From an uncultured Prevotellaceae bacterium (lineage in GTDB: Bacteria; Bacteroidota; Bacteroidia; Bacteroidales; Bacteroidaceae), in assembly GCA_902800435.1 (NCBI GenBank), contig CADCEQ010000074.1, positions 1-7,286 of the forward strand: a DNA stretch of 7,286 nt, read 5' to 3'. Made by a program: the position numbers and the translations under genes. The notes beneath the pieces were generated by a model. It saw nothing but the letters and a program-made list of their open reading frames with translations, did not search any database and was not told the DNA's origin. Shown here in pieces: positions 1 to 6,730 of the stretch; the first letter of the stretch is position 1; each line of letters opens with the position of its first letter.

Positions 1-813
1 TTCAAGCGCGACAAGAAGGAGTACCGCAAGCTGTCGGAGCACATCGGACTGATTCCCATCGTGCTCATATCGCCTGCCGACACCTATTTAATAGAAGGAG
101 GCAGCGAGGAGCGGCGCCGCCTGATGGACGTGGTCATCGCCCAGCTCGACCGCCTCTACATGGACTTCCTCAACCGCTACAACAAAGCCCTGCAGCAGCG
201 CAACACCCTGCTGAAACAGGACGAGGAGCCCGATGCCGAGATGATGAGCATCTTCGAAGAGCAGATGGCTGCTGCGGGCGAGGAGATCTACCGCCGCCGA
301 AACGACTTCGCCGAGGCACTGGCGCCGCTGTTCCAGCAGTACTACCAGCGCATCTCGGGCGGCCGTGAGCAGGTGTCGCTCCGCTACGTGAGCCACTGCC
401 AGCGCGGCCCGCTGCTCGAGGTCATTCAGCGCGACCGCTGGAAAGACCGTGCCATTGGCTATTCCCTGCACGGTGTCCACCGCGACGACCTGGAAATCAT
501 GCTCGACGGCCACCCTATGAAGCGTGAGGGGTCGCAGGGCCAGCAGAAGACGTTCGTCATTGCCCTGAAGCTGGCTCAGTTCGAGCTTATCAGGCGTTCC
601 AAGCAGACGGCTCCCCTGCTTCTGCTCGACGACATCTTCGACAAGCTGGACGCCCGGCGCGTCGAACAGATTGTCAGTCTGGTCTCCGGCGATGATTTCG
701 GCCAGATATTCATCACCGACACCAACCGCGAGCACCTCGACAAGATTCTGTCGGCCTCGACGAACGACTACAAAATCTTCCACGTCGACGACGGAGAAGT
801 CAATAGTAAATAG
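1..813 (+). CDS. recF: DNA replication and repair protein RecF, C-terminal part (5' truncated by window edge)
   Basis: The reading frame is open from base 1, so this is the tail of a longer gene; 270 codons plus the stop are present. RecF is a cytosolic SMC-like ATPase that acts with RecO and RecR to load RecA at single-strand gaps. The ABC-type signature region REGSQGQQK is at bases 523-549. The Walker B and D-loop segment (LLLLDDIFDKLDARR) starts at about base 616. Near the end, QIFITDTN matches the RecF pattern after Walker B. The middle part is rich in Glu, Arg and Gln, as expected for the helical arms. RecF is usually about 360-370 residues, so roughly 95-100 N-terminal residues, including Walker A, lie upstream of the window. 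A GTG at base 61 could be read as a start, but the frame continues upstream with RecF-like sequence and most of the family length would be lost. The DUF721 gene follows 29 bases downstream, a common Bacteroidales arrangement. Confidence 0.96.
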   Translation, partial: FKRDKKEYRKLSEHIGLIPIVLISPADTYLIEGGSEERRRLMDVVIAQLDRLYMDFLNRYNKALQQRNTLLKQDEEPDAEMMSIFEEQMAAAGEEIYRRRNDFAEALAPLFQQYYQRISGGREQVSLRYVSHCQRGPLLEVIQRDRWKDRAIGYSLHGVHRDDLEIMLDGHPMKREGSQGQQKTFVIALKLAQFELIRRSKQTAPLLLLDDIFDKLDARRVEQIVSLVSGDDFGQIFITDTNREHLDKILSASTNDYKIFHVDDGEVNSK

Positions 814-833
814 AAAATAGAAAATCGTAAATA
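803..833 (+). repeat. 7-nt tandem repeat across the recF stop codon
   Basis: Four consecutive heptamers, ATAGTAA, ATAGAAA, ATAGAAA and ATCGTAA, are followed by a partial fifth unit (ATA). The array includes the last codons and TAG stop of recF (811-813) and most of the 29-base gap to the next gene. It also supplies the in-frame TAA (828-830) just upstream of the DUF721 start. The period is read directly from the sequence. Any function is unknown; it may simply be an AT-rich spacer or a dispersed Bacteroidales intergenic repeat. Confidence 0.7.
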
Positions 834-842
834 ACTACAGCA

Positions 843-1133
843 TTGTTTCGCAGAGACGTCAAAGAAATCAAGGACCTGATACTCCGCAACCTGCGGCAGC
901 AAGGGTTGGAAATGCCACTCCTACAGAAGCGGCTCGTCGAGGCATGGCCCGAGGTGGCAGGCCCCGCCGTCAGCCAGTACACGCTGAACGCCTACATCCT
1001 CAACCAGACGCTCTATGTCCATCTGAGCGTCCCCGCACTCAGGGCCGACCTCGCCATGCGGCGCCAGGAGTTCGTCGGCCGCCTCAATGACCACGTCGGC
1101 AGTCAGGTCATTGCCGACATCAAGTTCTGTTAG
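843..1133 (+). CDS. DUF721 / DciA-like protein
   Basis: A 96-residue cytosolic protein with the DUF721 pattern. An N-terminal helix (FRRDVKEIKDLI) is followed by LRQQGLEMPLLQKRLVEAWPEVAGP, with the invariant-looking Trp35 and Gly40. Next comes a beta segment (YILNQTLYVHLSVPALRADL), then a helix and VGSQVIADIKF at the end. DUF721 includes DciA, a loader or partner of the replicative helicase DnaB in bacteria that lack DnaC. The Bacteroidetes members are short and essentially consist of this domain alone, as here. A replication role is inferred from the family, not shown by the sequence. The start is TTG at 843: an in-frame TAA at 828-830 blocks any longer version, there is no ATG near it, and starting at TTG gives the expected MFRR N-terminus. 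There is no clear Shine-Dalgarno sequence. Spacing suggests co-transcription with recF. Confidence 0.88.
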   Translation: MFRRDVKEIKDLILRNLRQQGLEMPLLQKRLVEAWPEVAGPAVSQYTLNAYILNQTLYVHLSVPALRADLAMRRQEFVGRLNDHVGSQVIADIKFC

Positions 1134-1169
1134 CAACAACAACATTTATTTATATAACCTGAAGCTAAG

Positions 1170-2630
1170 ATGAAAAAAAACGAACTGAAACCTGCCGTTG
1201 TCTTCGAGCAGTTTGCGAAGATCAACGAGATTCCCCGCCCTTCGAAGCGCGAGGAGAAAATGATTGAGTACTTAAAGAACTGGGGCGAGAGCCGCGGACT
1301 GGAGACCAAGGTCGACGAGACGGGCAACGTCATCATACGCAAGCCCGCCACCAAGGGCTACGAGCACCTGAAGACGGTCATCCTGCAGAGCCACATGGAC
1401 ATGGTGTGCGACAAGCTCGTCGACGTGGAGTTCGACTTCGACCGCGACCCCATCAAGACCTATATCGACGGCGAATGGCTGACGGCTGAGGGCACCACCC
1501 TCGGTGCCGACGACGGCATCGGCTGCGCCATCGAGCTGGCCATCCTCGACAGCAGCGACATTGAGCACGGCCCCATCGAGTGCGTCTTCACCCGCGACGA
1601 GGAGACCGGACTGTCGGGTGCCGAGGGCATGAAGGCCGGCTTCATGACGGGCGACTACCTCATCAACCTCGACTCCGAGGACGAGGGCGAAATCTTCGTC
1701 TCGTGTGCCGGCGGCCGCAACACCCAGGCACAGTTCACCTTCCAGCGCGAGGAGGCTCCCGCCGGATCGTTCTTCCTGCGCGGCCAGCTGAAGGGTCTCA
1801 TCGGCGGACACTCCGGCGACGACATCAACAAGAAGCGCGCCAATGCCATCAAGGTGCTGGGCCGCTTCCTCTTCCAGACCATGCGCCGCTACGACAACGT
1901 GCGCCTGGCCCAGTTCCACTCGGGAAAGCTCCACAACGCCATCCCCCGCGACGGTGAGTTCATCATCGCCGTTCCCAACGACGTGAAGGAGAACGTGCGC
2001 GCCGACTGGAACGTGTTCAGTGCCGAGGTCGAGGACGAATTCCACGTCACCGACACCCAGATGCAGTGGCTCATGGAGAGCGCTGAGGCACAGACGGTTA
2101 TCGAACCGCAGGTAGCCCGCAACTTCGTGTGGGCCATTCAGGCCGTCGACAACGGCATCTACGCCATCTGCCAGGACGAGGCCCTCGGCGGCATGGTCGA
2201 GACGTCGAGCAACATTGCCAGCATCCACACCACCGAGACGACCATCGACATCCTGTCGAGCCAGCGCTCCAACGTCATGTCGAACCTCGACAACATGTGT
2301 GCCACCATCCAGGCCACGTTCGAGCTGGCCGGTGCGAAGGCCGTCAGTAGCGACGGCTATCCCGCCTGGAAGATGCGTGCCGACTCCAAGCTCACTGAGA
2401 TTGTCGTCGCCACCTACAAGCAGCTGTTCGGCAAACAGCCCGTCGTCCGCGGCATCCACGCCGGACTGGAGTGCGGTCTGTTCTCTGAGCGCTATCCCAA
2501 CCTCGACATGGTGAGCTTCGGCCCCACCCTGCGCTTCGTCCACACGCCCGACGAGCGTCTGCACATTCCGACCGTCCAGATGGTCTGGGACCACCTGCTC
2601 GCCATCCTCAAGCAGATTCCGGAGAAGTAA
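1170..2630 (+). CDS. pepD: Aminoacyl-histidine (beta-Ala-His) dipeptidase, M20 family
   Basis: A complete 486-residue protein, close to the 485 residues of E. coli PepD. It is a cytosolic di-zinc peptidase that splits Xaa-His dipeptides such as carnosine and other dipeptides. All expected active-site residues are visible: His75 and Asp77 in QSHMDMV, Asp114 in LGADDGIG, the Glu144-Glu145 pair in TRDEETG, Asp168 in INLDSEDEGE, and His458 in FVHTPDERL. The spacing from His75 to Asp168 matches the known PepD zinc-ligand pattern. The lid domain contains IGGHSG (about 211-216) and HNAIPR (255-260). There is no signal peptide. The ATG at 1170 gives the full family length and is preceded by a short AT-rich leader (1134-1169) without a strong Shine-Dalgarno sequence, as is usual in Bacteroidetes. 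It could be transcribed with recF-DUF721 or on its own; no clear promoter consensus was seen in the 36-base gap. Confidence 0.96.
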   Translation: MKKNELKPAVVFEQFAKINEIPRPSKREEKMIEYLKNWGESRGLETKVDETGNVIIRKPATKGYEHLKTVILQSHMDMVCDKLVDVEFDFDRDPIKTYIDGEWLTAEGTTLGADDGIGCAIELAILDSSDIEHGPIECVFTRDEETGLSGAEGMKAGFMTGDYLINLDSEDEGEIFVSCAGGRNTQAQFTFQREEAPAGSFFLRGQLKGLIGGHSGDDINKKRANAIKVLGRFLFQTMRRYDNVRLAQFHSGKLHNAIPRDGEFIIAVPNDVKENVRADWNVFSAEVEDEFHVTDTQMQWLMESAEAQTVIEPQVARNFVWAIQAVDNGIYAICQDEALGGMVETSSNIASIHTTETTIDILSSQRSNVMSNLDNMCATIQATFELAGAKAVSSDGYPAWKMRADSKLTEIVVATYKQLFGKQPVVRGIHAGLECGLFSERYPNLDMVSFGPTLRFVHTPDERLHIPTVQMVWDHLLAILKQIPEK

Positions 2631-2640
2631 TTTTATTGAG

Positions 2641-2772
2641 GAGACAGGGAGTTCAGGGAGTCCAAGGAGTTCAAGACGTATGTCTGTCAACTCCGAATTC
2701 CCCAGAACGCGAAGAGACAAAGGCGTCAAGTATTGTCCTGAACTCCATGAACTCCCTGAACTCCTTGAACTC
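2641..2772. repeat. Two 9-nt repeat arrays in inverted orientation
   Basis: The left array has three clean units, GAGTTCAGG (2649-2657), GAGTCCAAG (2658-2666) and GAGTTCAAG (2667-2675), preceded by a degenerate GAGACAGG (2641-2648). The right array has four units of the complement with exact 9-base spacing: CCTGAACTC (2737-2745), CATGAACTC (2746-2754), CCTGAACTC (2755-2763) and CTTGAACTC (2764-2772). The arrays are separated by 61 bases. Because they are inverted copies, the transcript could form a long stem of about 27 base pairs in several registers. It lies 10 bases after the pepD stop. It may act in 3' end formation or mRNA stability, or be a dispersed Prevotella-type intergenic repeat; the sequence alone does not decide. 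An open frame crosses it, but its protein would only be translated repeat. Confidence 0.85.
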
Positions 2773-2776
2773 CCCC

Positions 2777-2810
2777 GGAAGCTCTGCTTCCCCTTATATA
2801 TTAAATAAGG
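2777..2810. other. Two adjacent palindromes, possible pepD 3' processing or termination region
   Basis: GGAAGC-TCT-GCTTCC (2777-2791) is a perfect 6-base-pair hairpin with a 3-nt loop. It is followed at once by CCTTAT, a 7-nt AT-rich loop and ATAAGG (2792-2810), a second perfect 6-base-pair inverted repeat. They sit 5 bases after the 9-mer array and 57 bases before the tRNA promoter -33 box. There is no T-run directly after the first stem, so it is not a classical intrinsic terminator. I infer only that the region lies between two transcription units, where termination would be expected. Confidence 0.4.
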
Positions 2811-2866
2811 TGGAGCGGCCTTTCTGCAAAAATTTTGCGAGTCGGGAGAAAAAAGTTGCAAAAACA

Positions 2867-2898
2867 TTTGGAGGAATCAAAAAAACTTCGTACCTTTG
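2867..2898 (+). promoter_or_regulatory. Bacteroidetes sigma-ABfr type promoter for the tRNA pair
   Basis: The -33 box TTTG is at 2867-2870, followed by a 20-nt spacer and the -7 box TACCTTTG at 2891-2898. This matches the published Bacteroidetes consensus (TTTG, 19-21 nt, TANNTTTG). Transcription would begin a few bases after 2898, leaving a leader of about 40 nt before tRNA-Ser. The spacer is A-rich. No other full match was found in the window. Confidence 0.85.
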
Positions 2899-2946
2899 CA
2901 CCCGCAATCAAGGAGATAACCCCACGGTTTGCAGCTAATGAAATCC

Positions 2947-3033
2947 GGAAGGATGGGTGAGTGGCTGAAACCAGCAGTTTGCTAAACTGCCGTACGGGTT
3001 CCCGTACCGGGGGTTCGAATCCCCCTCCTTCCG
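2947..3033 (+). tRNA. tRNA-Ser (anticodon GCU)
   Basis: A class II cloverleaf of 87 nt. The acceptor stem GGAAGGA (2947-2953) pairs fully with TCCTTCC (3026-3032), with discriminator G at 3033. The anticodon stem GCAGT/ACTGC (2974-2978 and 2986-2990) encloses TTGCTAA, giving anticodon GCT at 2981-2983, which reads AGC and AGU serine codons. The long variable arm GTACGGG-TT-CCCGTAC, typical of tRNA-Ser, follows the anticodon stem. The T arm is GGGGG-TTCGAAT-CCCCC (3009-3025). CCA is not encoded: the bases after the discriminator are CAG, so it would be added after transcription. It shares a promoter with tRNA-Glu 26 bases downstream. Confidence 0.97.
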
Positions 3034-3059
3034 CAGGGGTTCTTTATGGTTGCTTGGAT

Positions 3060-3131
3060 GGTCGATTCATCTAATGGTTAGGATACAAGATTCTCAATCT
3101 TGGCATAGGGGTTCGATTCCCCTATCGACTA
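3060..3131 (+). tRNA. tRNA-Glu (anticodon CUC)
   Basis: A 72-nt cloverleaf. The acceptor stem GGTCGAT (3060-3066) pairs with ATCGACT (3124-3130), including one G-U pair at the first position; the discriminator is A at 3131. The anticodon stem CAAGA/TCTTG (3086-3090 and 3098-3102) encloses TTCTCAA, giving anticodon CTC at 3093-3095, which reads GAG. The T arm is AGGGG-TTCGATT-CCCCT (3107-3123). The D region (TCATCTAATGGTTAGGATA) and overall form resemble bacterial tRNA-Glu. CCA is not encoded; CA follows the discriminator. A CUC isoacceptor beside the usual UUC one fits a GC-rich genome that uses many GAG codons. It is the second gene of the tRNA unit and is followed by a strong terminator. 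Confidence 0.96.
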
Positions 3132-3140
3132 CAGAACACG

Positions 3141-3174
3141 AAAAGAGCTTCAGAGTTGATCTGGAGCTTTTTTT
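3141..3174 (+). terminator. Intrinsic terminator after the tRNA pair
   Basis: The stem AGCTTCAGA (3146-3154) pairs with TCTGGAGCT (3160-3168) through nine base pairs including one G-U, with loop GTTGA. The AAAAG before it can extend the stem into the T-run (3168-3174, seven T's). It starts 9 bases after tRNA-Glu. Its T-run ends only 14 bases before the ATG of the next gene, so it lies immediately before, or within, the 5' leader of that gene. Confidence 0.9.
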
Positions 3175-3188
3175 ATTATCAGTAAGTT

Positions 3189-6100
3189 ATGAAGTTAAAG
3201 ACATTAGCTATAGCAACGGTTGCACTGATAACGGCCACGTCGGCTTCTGCCTCACGGAAGCGCGCAACGTCGGGCCCCCAGCAGCTCGTCATCAACGAGA
3301 TCATGGCAGCCAACGTCGACGAATACATCAGTCCGGCCTTCAACTTCGACGGTTGGATGGAGCTCTACAACCCCACCTCCGAGAACATCCCACTGGCGGG
3401 CCTCTACCTGAGCGACGACGAGTCGAGCCTGAAGAAGTGGCGCATACCCGAGTCGGTGGGCAGTCTGCAGGCCGGGGGCTTCCGCGTCATCTGGTTCGAC
3501 AGCAACGGCATTGAGCCCAAGAACGCCTCGTTCAAGCTCGATGTCGACGGAGGCACCATCTACCTGAGCGACACCTCCGGCCGGCTCCTCCTCAGTCAGT
3601 CCTACCCCAAGAGCATCGAGCGCGTCAGCTACGCACGTACCACCGACGGCTGCGACCGCTGGGGACTCACCGCCATGGCGTCGCCCGGCGCCAGCAACAG
3701 CCGCAGCGCCTTTGCCGAGCAACAGCTCAGCGCGCCCGTCGTCGACCAGCCCTCGCAGCTCTACGAGGGTGTGCTGACCATCAACGTCGGCATTCCCCCT
3801 GGCTGCACCCTGCGCTTCACCACCGACGGCTCGCTGCCCACGATGGACAACGGCGAGACCAGCCAGTCAGGGCAGTTCACCATCAGCGATAAGAATGTCA
3901 ACTACCGCTTCCGCCTCTTCGCCGACGGCCTGCTGCCCTCGCGCGTCACCACCCGCTCCTATATCTATCGCAACAAGCCCTACATGCTGCCCGTCCTCTC
4001 GGTGGTCAGCGACCGCCGCTTCCTCTACGACGACTCCATAGGCGTCATGCAGAAAGGCCACAACGGGCGTCCCGGCAACGGCCAGTCGACGCCCTGCAAC
4101 TGGAACATGGACTGGGAGCGCCCCGTCAACTTCTCGTATATCGACCCGAACAACGAGATGGTTCTCAACCAGGACGTCGACCTCGAGATGTGCGGCGGCT
4201 GGAGCCGAGCCTGGACGCCCCACTCCTTCAAGCTGAAGGGCACCAAGGAGATGGGCGGCGACAAGAACCTGCCATACCCCTTCTTCGAGCAGAAGCCCTA
4301 CATCCGCAACCGCACCCTCCAGGTGCGCAACGGCGGCAACGACACCCAGTGCCGCTTCAAGGACCCCGCCCTGCAGTACATCGTCGAGACCTCGGGCCTC
4401 AACATCGACTGCCAGAGCTACCAGCCCGTCCATGAGTTCATCAACGGCCGCTACATCGGCGTCATGAACGTGCGCGAGCCTAACAACAAGCACTACGTCT
4501 ATGCCAACTACGGATGGGACGACGACGAAATCGACCAGTTCGAGATGTCGCCCGACTCGGGCTATGTCCAGAAGTGCGGCACCCCCGACGCCTTCGAGGA
4601 GCTCGTCGACGTGCTCTCGCCCGACGCAGCCAACAGCGAGACCTACAGCGAGATTTGCCGCCTGCTCGACATCGACAACTACATCAACTACATGGCCACC
4701 GAGTTCTACCTGGGCAATACCGACTGGCCCCAGAACAACGTCAAGGCCTTCCGGCTCAGGGACGGCGGCCGCTTCCGTTTCATACTCTACGACCTCGACG
4801 GCACCTTCGGCACCAACGACCCGTTCAACAACTTCATCAACAAGGAGTACTACTACTTCGACCAACTCTACCCCACCGAGCTCGGCCGCCGCTGGGATCA
4901 GATACGCATTGTCACCCTCTTCTGGAATATGATGCAGAACGACGAGTTCCGCCGCAAGTTCATCGATGCCTACTGCATCATGGGCGGCAGCGTGTTCGAG
5001 GCCAGCCGCTCCACGTCTATCATCAACATGCTCTTGAACCGTGCCAATAACGCCATGGCCCTCAACAGCGGCTCGGCCACCAGCACGGCCACCAGCATAC
5101 GCTCCTCGCTGTCGTCGCGGCTCAGGACCGCCACTTCGGCACTACGCCGCTTCTGGAAGATGGGCCTCGACGACCAGACCCCACAGAACGTCACCCTGAG
5201 CAGCAACGCCCCCGGCGCCCAGCTGCTCATCAACGGCACACAGGTGCCCACCGGCCGGTTCCAGGGCAACCTCTTCGCCCCCGCCACGCTCAAGGCCGTC
5301 GCCCCTGCCGGCTATGAATTCCAGGGATGGCTCACCACCGGCGGCAGCCGCCCCGCCGTACCCAAGGGCAGCTCGTGGGACTATTACGACCAGGGCTCGC
5401 TCGACGGCAAGAACTGGACCGCCGCCAGCTTCCCCGCCGCCGACTGGAGCAAAGGCAAAGCCCCCTTCGGCTACGGCAAGGACGGCCTGGCAACAACCCT
5501 CGACTACGGCTCCGACAGCAACAACAAGCGCCCCACGGCCTACTTCCGCACCACCGTCAGGCTCGACCAGGCACCCGCCACGGCCGACCTCTTCACCCTT
5601 AACTTCACCGTCGACGACGGCATCATCGTCTACGTCAACGGCATTGAGGCCGGGCGCTATAACATGCCCTCGGGCAGCGTCGGCTTCGACAGCTACGCCC
5701 AGTCGTATGCACCCAACAATCCCGACGAGGCCACGATGAGTCTCGACACCAAGCTCTTCCATCGCGGCAACAACGTCATTGCCGTCGAGCTACACAACAA
5801 CAGCGGCAACTCCTCCGACCTCTACTGGGATGCCGAGCTGGCCATGACCGTCAGCAGCGACATGTCGGCCACCTACTCACGCGAGCCTGAAATCCAGCTA
5901 CCCAAGGGCGAGAACGTCATCCTCACCGCCAACTACCGCCAGCTCAACGCTCAGGAGCGCCTGTCGGCAGGCATCGCCCCCGTACGCATCAACGAGGTCA
6001 GCGGGGCCAACAGCATCTTCATCAACGAATACCAGAAGAAGAACGACTGGATAGAGCTCTACAACACCACCAGTGAGGAAATCGACGTCAAGGGCATGTA

Positions 6101-6728
6101 CCTCACCGACGACCTCAACAAGCCCGACAAGTATCAGATAACCACCAACACCGAACACCCATCACCCAACACCGTAATACCCCCCCACGGCTACCTCCTC
6201 GTCTGGTGCGACAAGCTCGAGACCACCTCGCAGGGGCTCCATGCGTCGTTCAAGATCGGTGCTGAGGGCGGCGTGCTGGCTCTCGTGGCTGCCGACCGCA
6301 GCTGGGTTGACCACTTCTACTACGGTGCACACGACGGCAACCAGACCGTAGCGCGCTATCCCGACGGCGCATCCACCATCTACACCACCAACGTGCCCAC
6401 CATCGCCCGCGCCAACATCCTGACCAGCTACATGCAGGAGGTGAAGCAGCAGCCCGGCGGCATCGTCGGCGTCGACGCCCTGCTGGCCTCCGACGGCGAC
6501 TTCCGTCTGCGCTACGGCTCGCAGCAGCTCATCGTCAAGAGCGACGACAGCGCCACCGCCCAGATCGACATCTACACCACCGACGGCCGTCTGGCCAGCC
6601 AGTCCGCCACAGTCCTCTCCGCAGGCAAGGCCACGCTCAGCGTCGCCCATCTGCCTGCCGGCTTCTACATTGCCCGCGCCACCGACGACACCGGCCGCCG
6701 CGTCAGCTGCAAGTTTGCAGTCCGTTAG
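3189..6728 (+). CDS. Secreted multidomain CotH kinase-like protein with two lamin-tail domains and a probable T9SS sorting domain
   Basis: A complete 1179-residue protein. Residues 1-22 form a Sec signal peptide (MKLK, hydrophobic core, cleavage near SASA). A first lamin-tail domain spans about 32-172 (LVINEIMAAN, WMELYNPTSENIPL, ending SPGASNS). Residues about 180-262 resemble the chitobiase C-terminal beta domain (FTTDGSLPT). A CotH kinase-like domain runs from about 265 to 600, with NGRYIGVMNVRE, NTDWPQNN (Asp512) and FILYDLDGTFG (Asp535, Asp537). CotH proteins are atypical kinases, known from Bacillus spore-coat phosphorylation. Residues 667-715 begin a small beta domain that seems to resume at 895-918, interrupted by a galactose-binding-like module (about 727-890; YFRTTV, DDGIIVYVNG). 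A second lamin-tail domain lies at about 931-1078. Residues 1095-1179 (IDIYTTDGR, LPAGFYIARA, CKFAVR) resemble a type A T9SS sorting domain, so export to the cell surface or medium is inferred. The substrate is unknown. The ATG is chosen because it starts the signal peptide. Confidence 0.92.
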   Translation: MKLKTLAIATVALITATSASASRKRATSGPQQLVINEIMAANVDEYISPAFNFDGWMELYNPTSENIPLAGLYLSDDESSLKKWRIPESVGSLQAGGFRVIWFDSNGIEPKNASFKLDVDGGTIYLSDTSGRLLLSQSYPKSIERVSYARTTDGCDRWGLTAMASPGASNSRSAFAEQQLSAPVVDQPSQLYEGVLTINVGIPPGCTLRFTTDGSLPTMDNGETSQSGQFTISDKNVNYRFRLFADGLLPSRVTTRSYIYRNKPYMLPVLSVVSDRRFLYDDSIGVMQKGHNGRPGNGQSTPCNWNMDWERPVNFSYIDPNNEMVLNQDVDLEMCGGWSRAWTPHSFKLKGTKEMGGDKNLPYPFFEQKPYIRNRTLQVRNGGNDTQCRFKDPALQYIVETSGLNIDCQSYQPVHEFINGRYIGVMNVREPNNKHYVYANYGWDDDEIDQFEMSPDSGYVQKCGTPDAFEELVDVLSPDAANSETYSEICRLLDIDNYINYMATEFYLGNTDWPQNNVKAFRLRDGGRFRFILYDLDGTFGTNDPFNNFINKEYYYFDQLYPTELGRRWDQIRIVTLFWNMMQNDEFRRKFIDAYCIMGGSVFEASRSTSIINMLLNRANNAMALNSGSATSTATSIRSSLSSRLRTATSALRRFWKMGLDDQTPQNVTLSSNAPGAQLLINGTQVPTGRFQGNLFAPATLKAVAPAGYEFQGWLTTGGSRPAVPKGSSWDYYDQGSLDGKNWTAASFPAADWSKGKAPFGYGKDGLATTLDYGSDSNNKRPTAYFRTTVRLDQAPATADLFTLNFTVDDGIIVYVNGIEAGRYNMPSGSVGFDSYAQSYAPNNPDEATMSLDTKLFHRGNNVIAVELHNNSGNSSDLYWDAELAMTVSSDMSATYSREPEIQLPKGENVILTANYRQLNAQERLSAGIAPVRINEVSGANSIFINEYQKKNDWIELYNTTSEEIDVKGMYLTDDLNKPDKYQITTNTEHPSPNTVIPPHGYLLVWCDKLETTSQGLHASFKIGAEGGVLALVAADRSWVDHFYYGAHDGNQTVARYPDGASTIYTTNVPTIARANILTSYMQEVKQQPGGIVGVDALLASDGDFRLRYGSQQLIVKSDDSATAQIDIYTTDGRLASQSATVLSAGKATLSVAHLPAGFYIARATDDTGRRVSCKFAVR

Positions 6729-6730
6729 AA

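Noticed and set aside
2641..2772. Possible CRISPR array
   Set aside because: Units are only 9 nt and directly adjacent without unique spacers, and half are in the opposite orientation. No cas gene is present.
1272..2867. Long minus-strand open frame (531 codons) opposite pepD
   Set aside because: It is a shadow caused by high GC at third codon positions. The + strand encodes a complete PepD with all catalytic residues, and the minus product has low-complexity Val/Leu/Asp/Gly composition.
2636..2938. 100-codon open frame covering the pepD-tRNA spacer
   Set aside because: Its product is largely translated 9-mer repeat (GVQGVQGVQ, LNSMNSLNSLNS), it runs through the tRNA promoter, and it resembles no protein family.
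3045..3052. TATGGTTG as a -7 box for the CotH gene
   Set aside because: It misses one consensus base and there is no TTTG about 20 bases upstream (that position is the C-run of the tRNA-Ser T arm).
3107..3133. tRNA-Glu 3' end as an integration (att) site
   Set aside because: No second copy of the tRNA 3' end was seen downstream, and there is no integrase or mobile gene in the window.
3867..4865. Minus-strand open frame (332 codons) opposite the CotH gene
   Set aside because: Val/Glu/Ala-rich low-complexity product with no recognisable domain, lying entirely opposite the CotH kinase-like domain.
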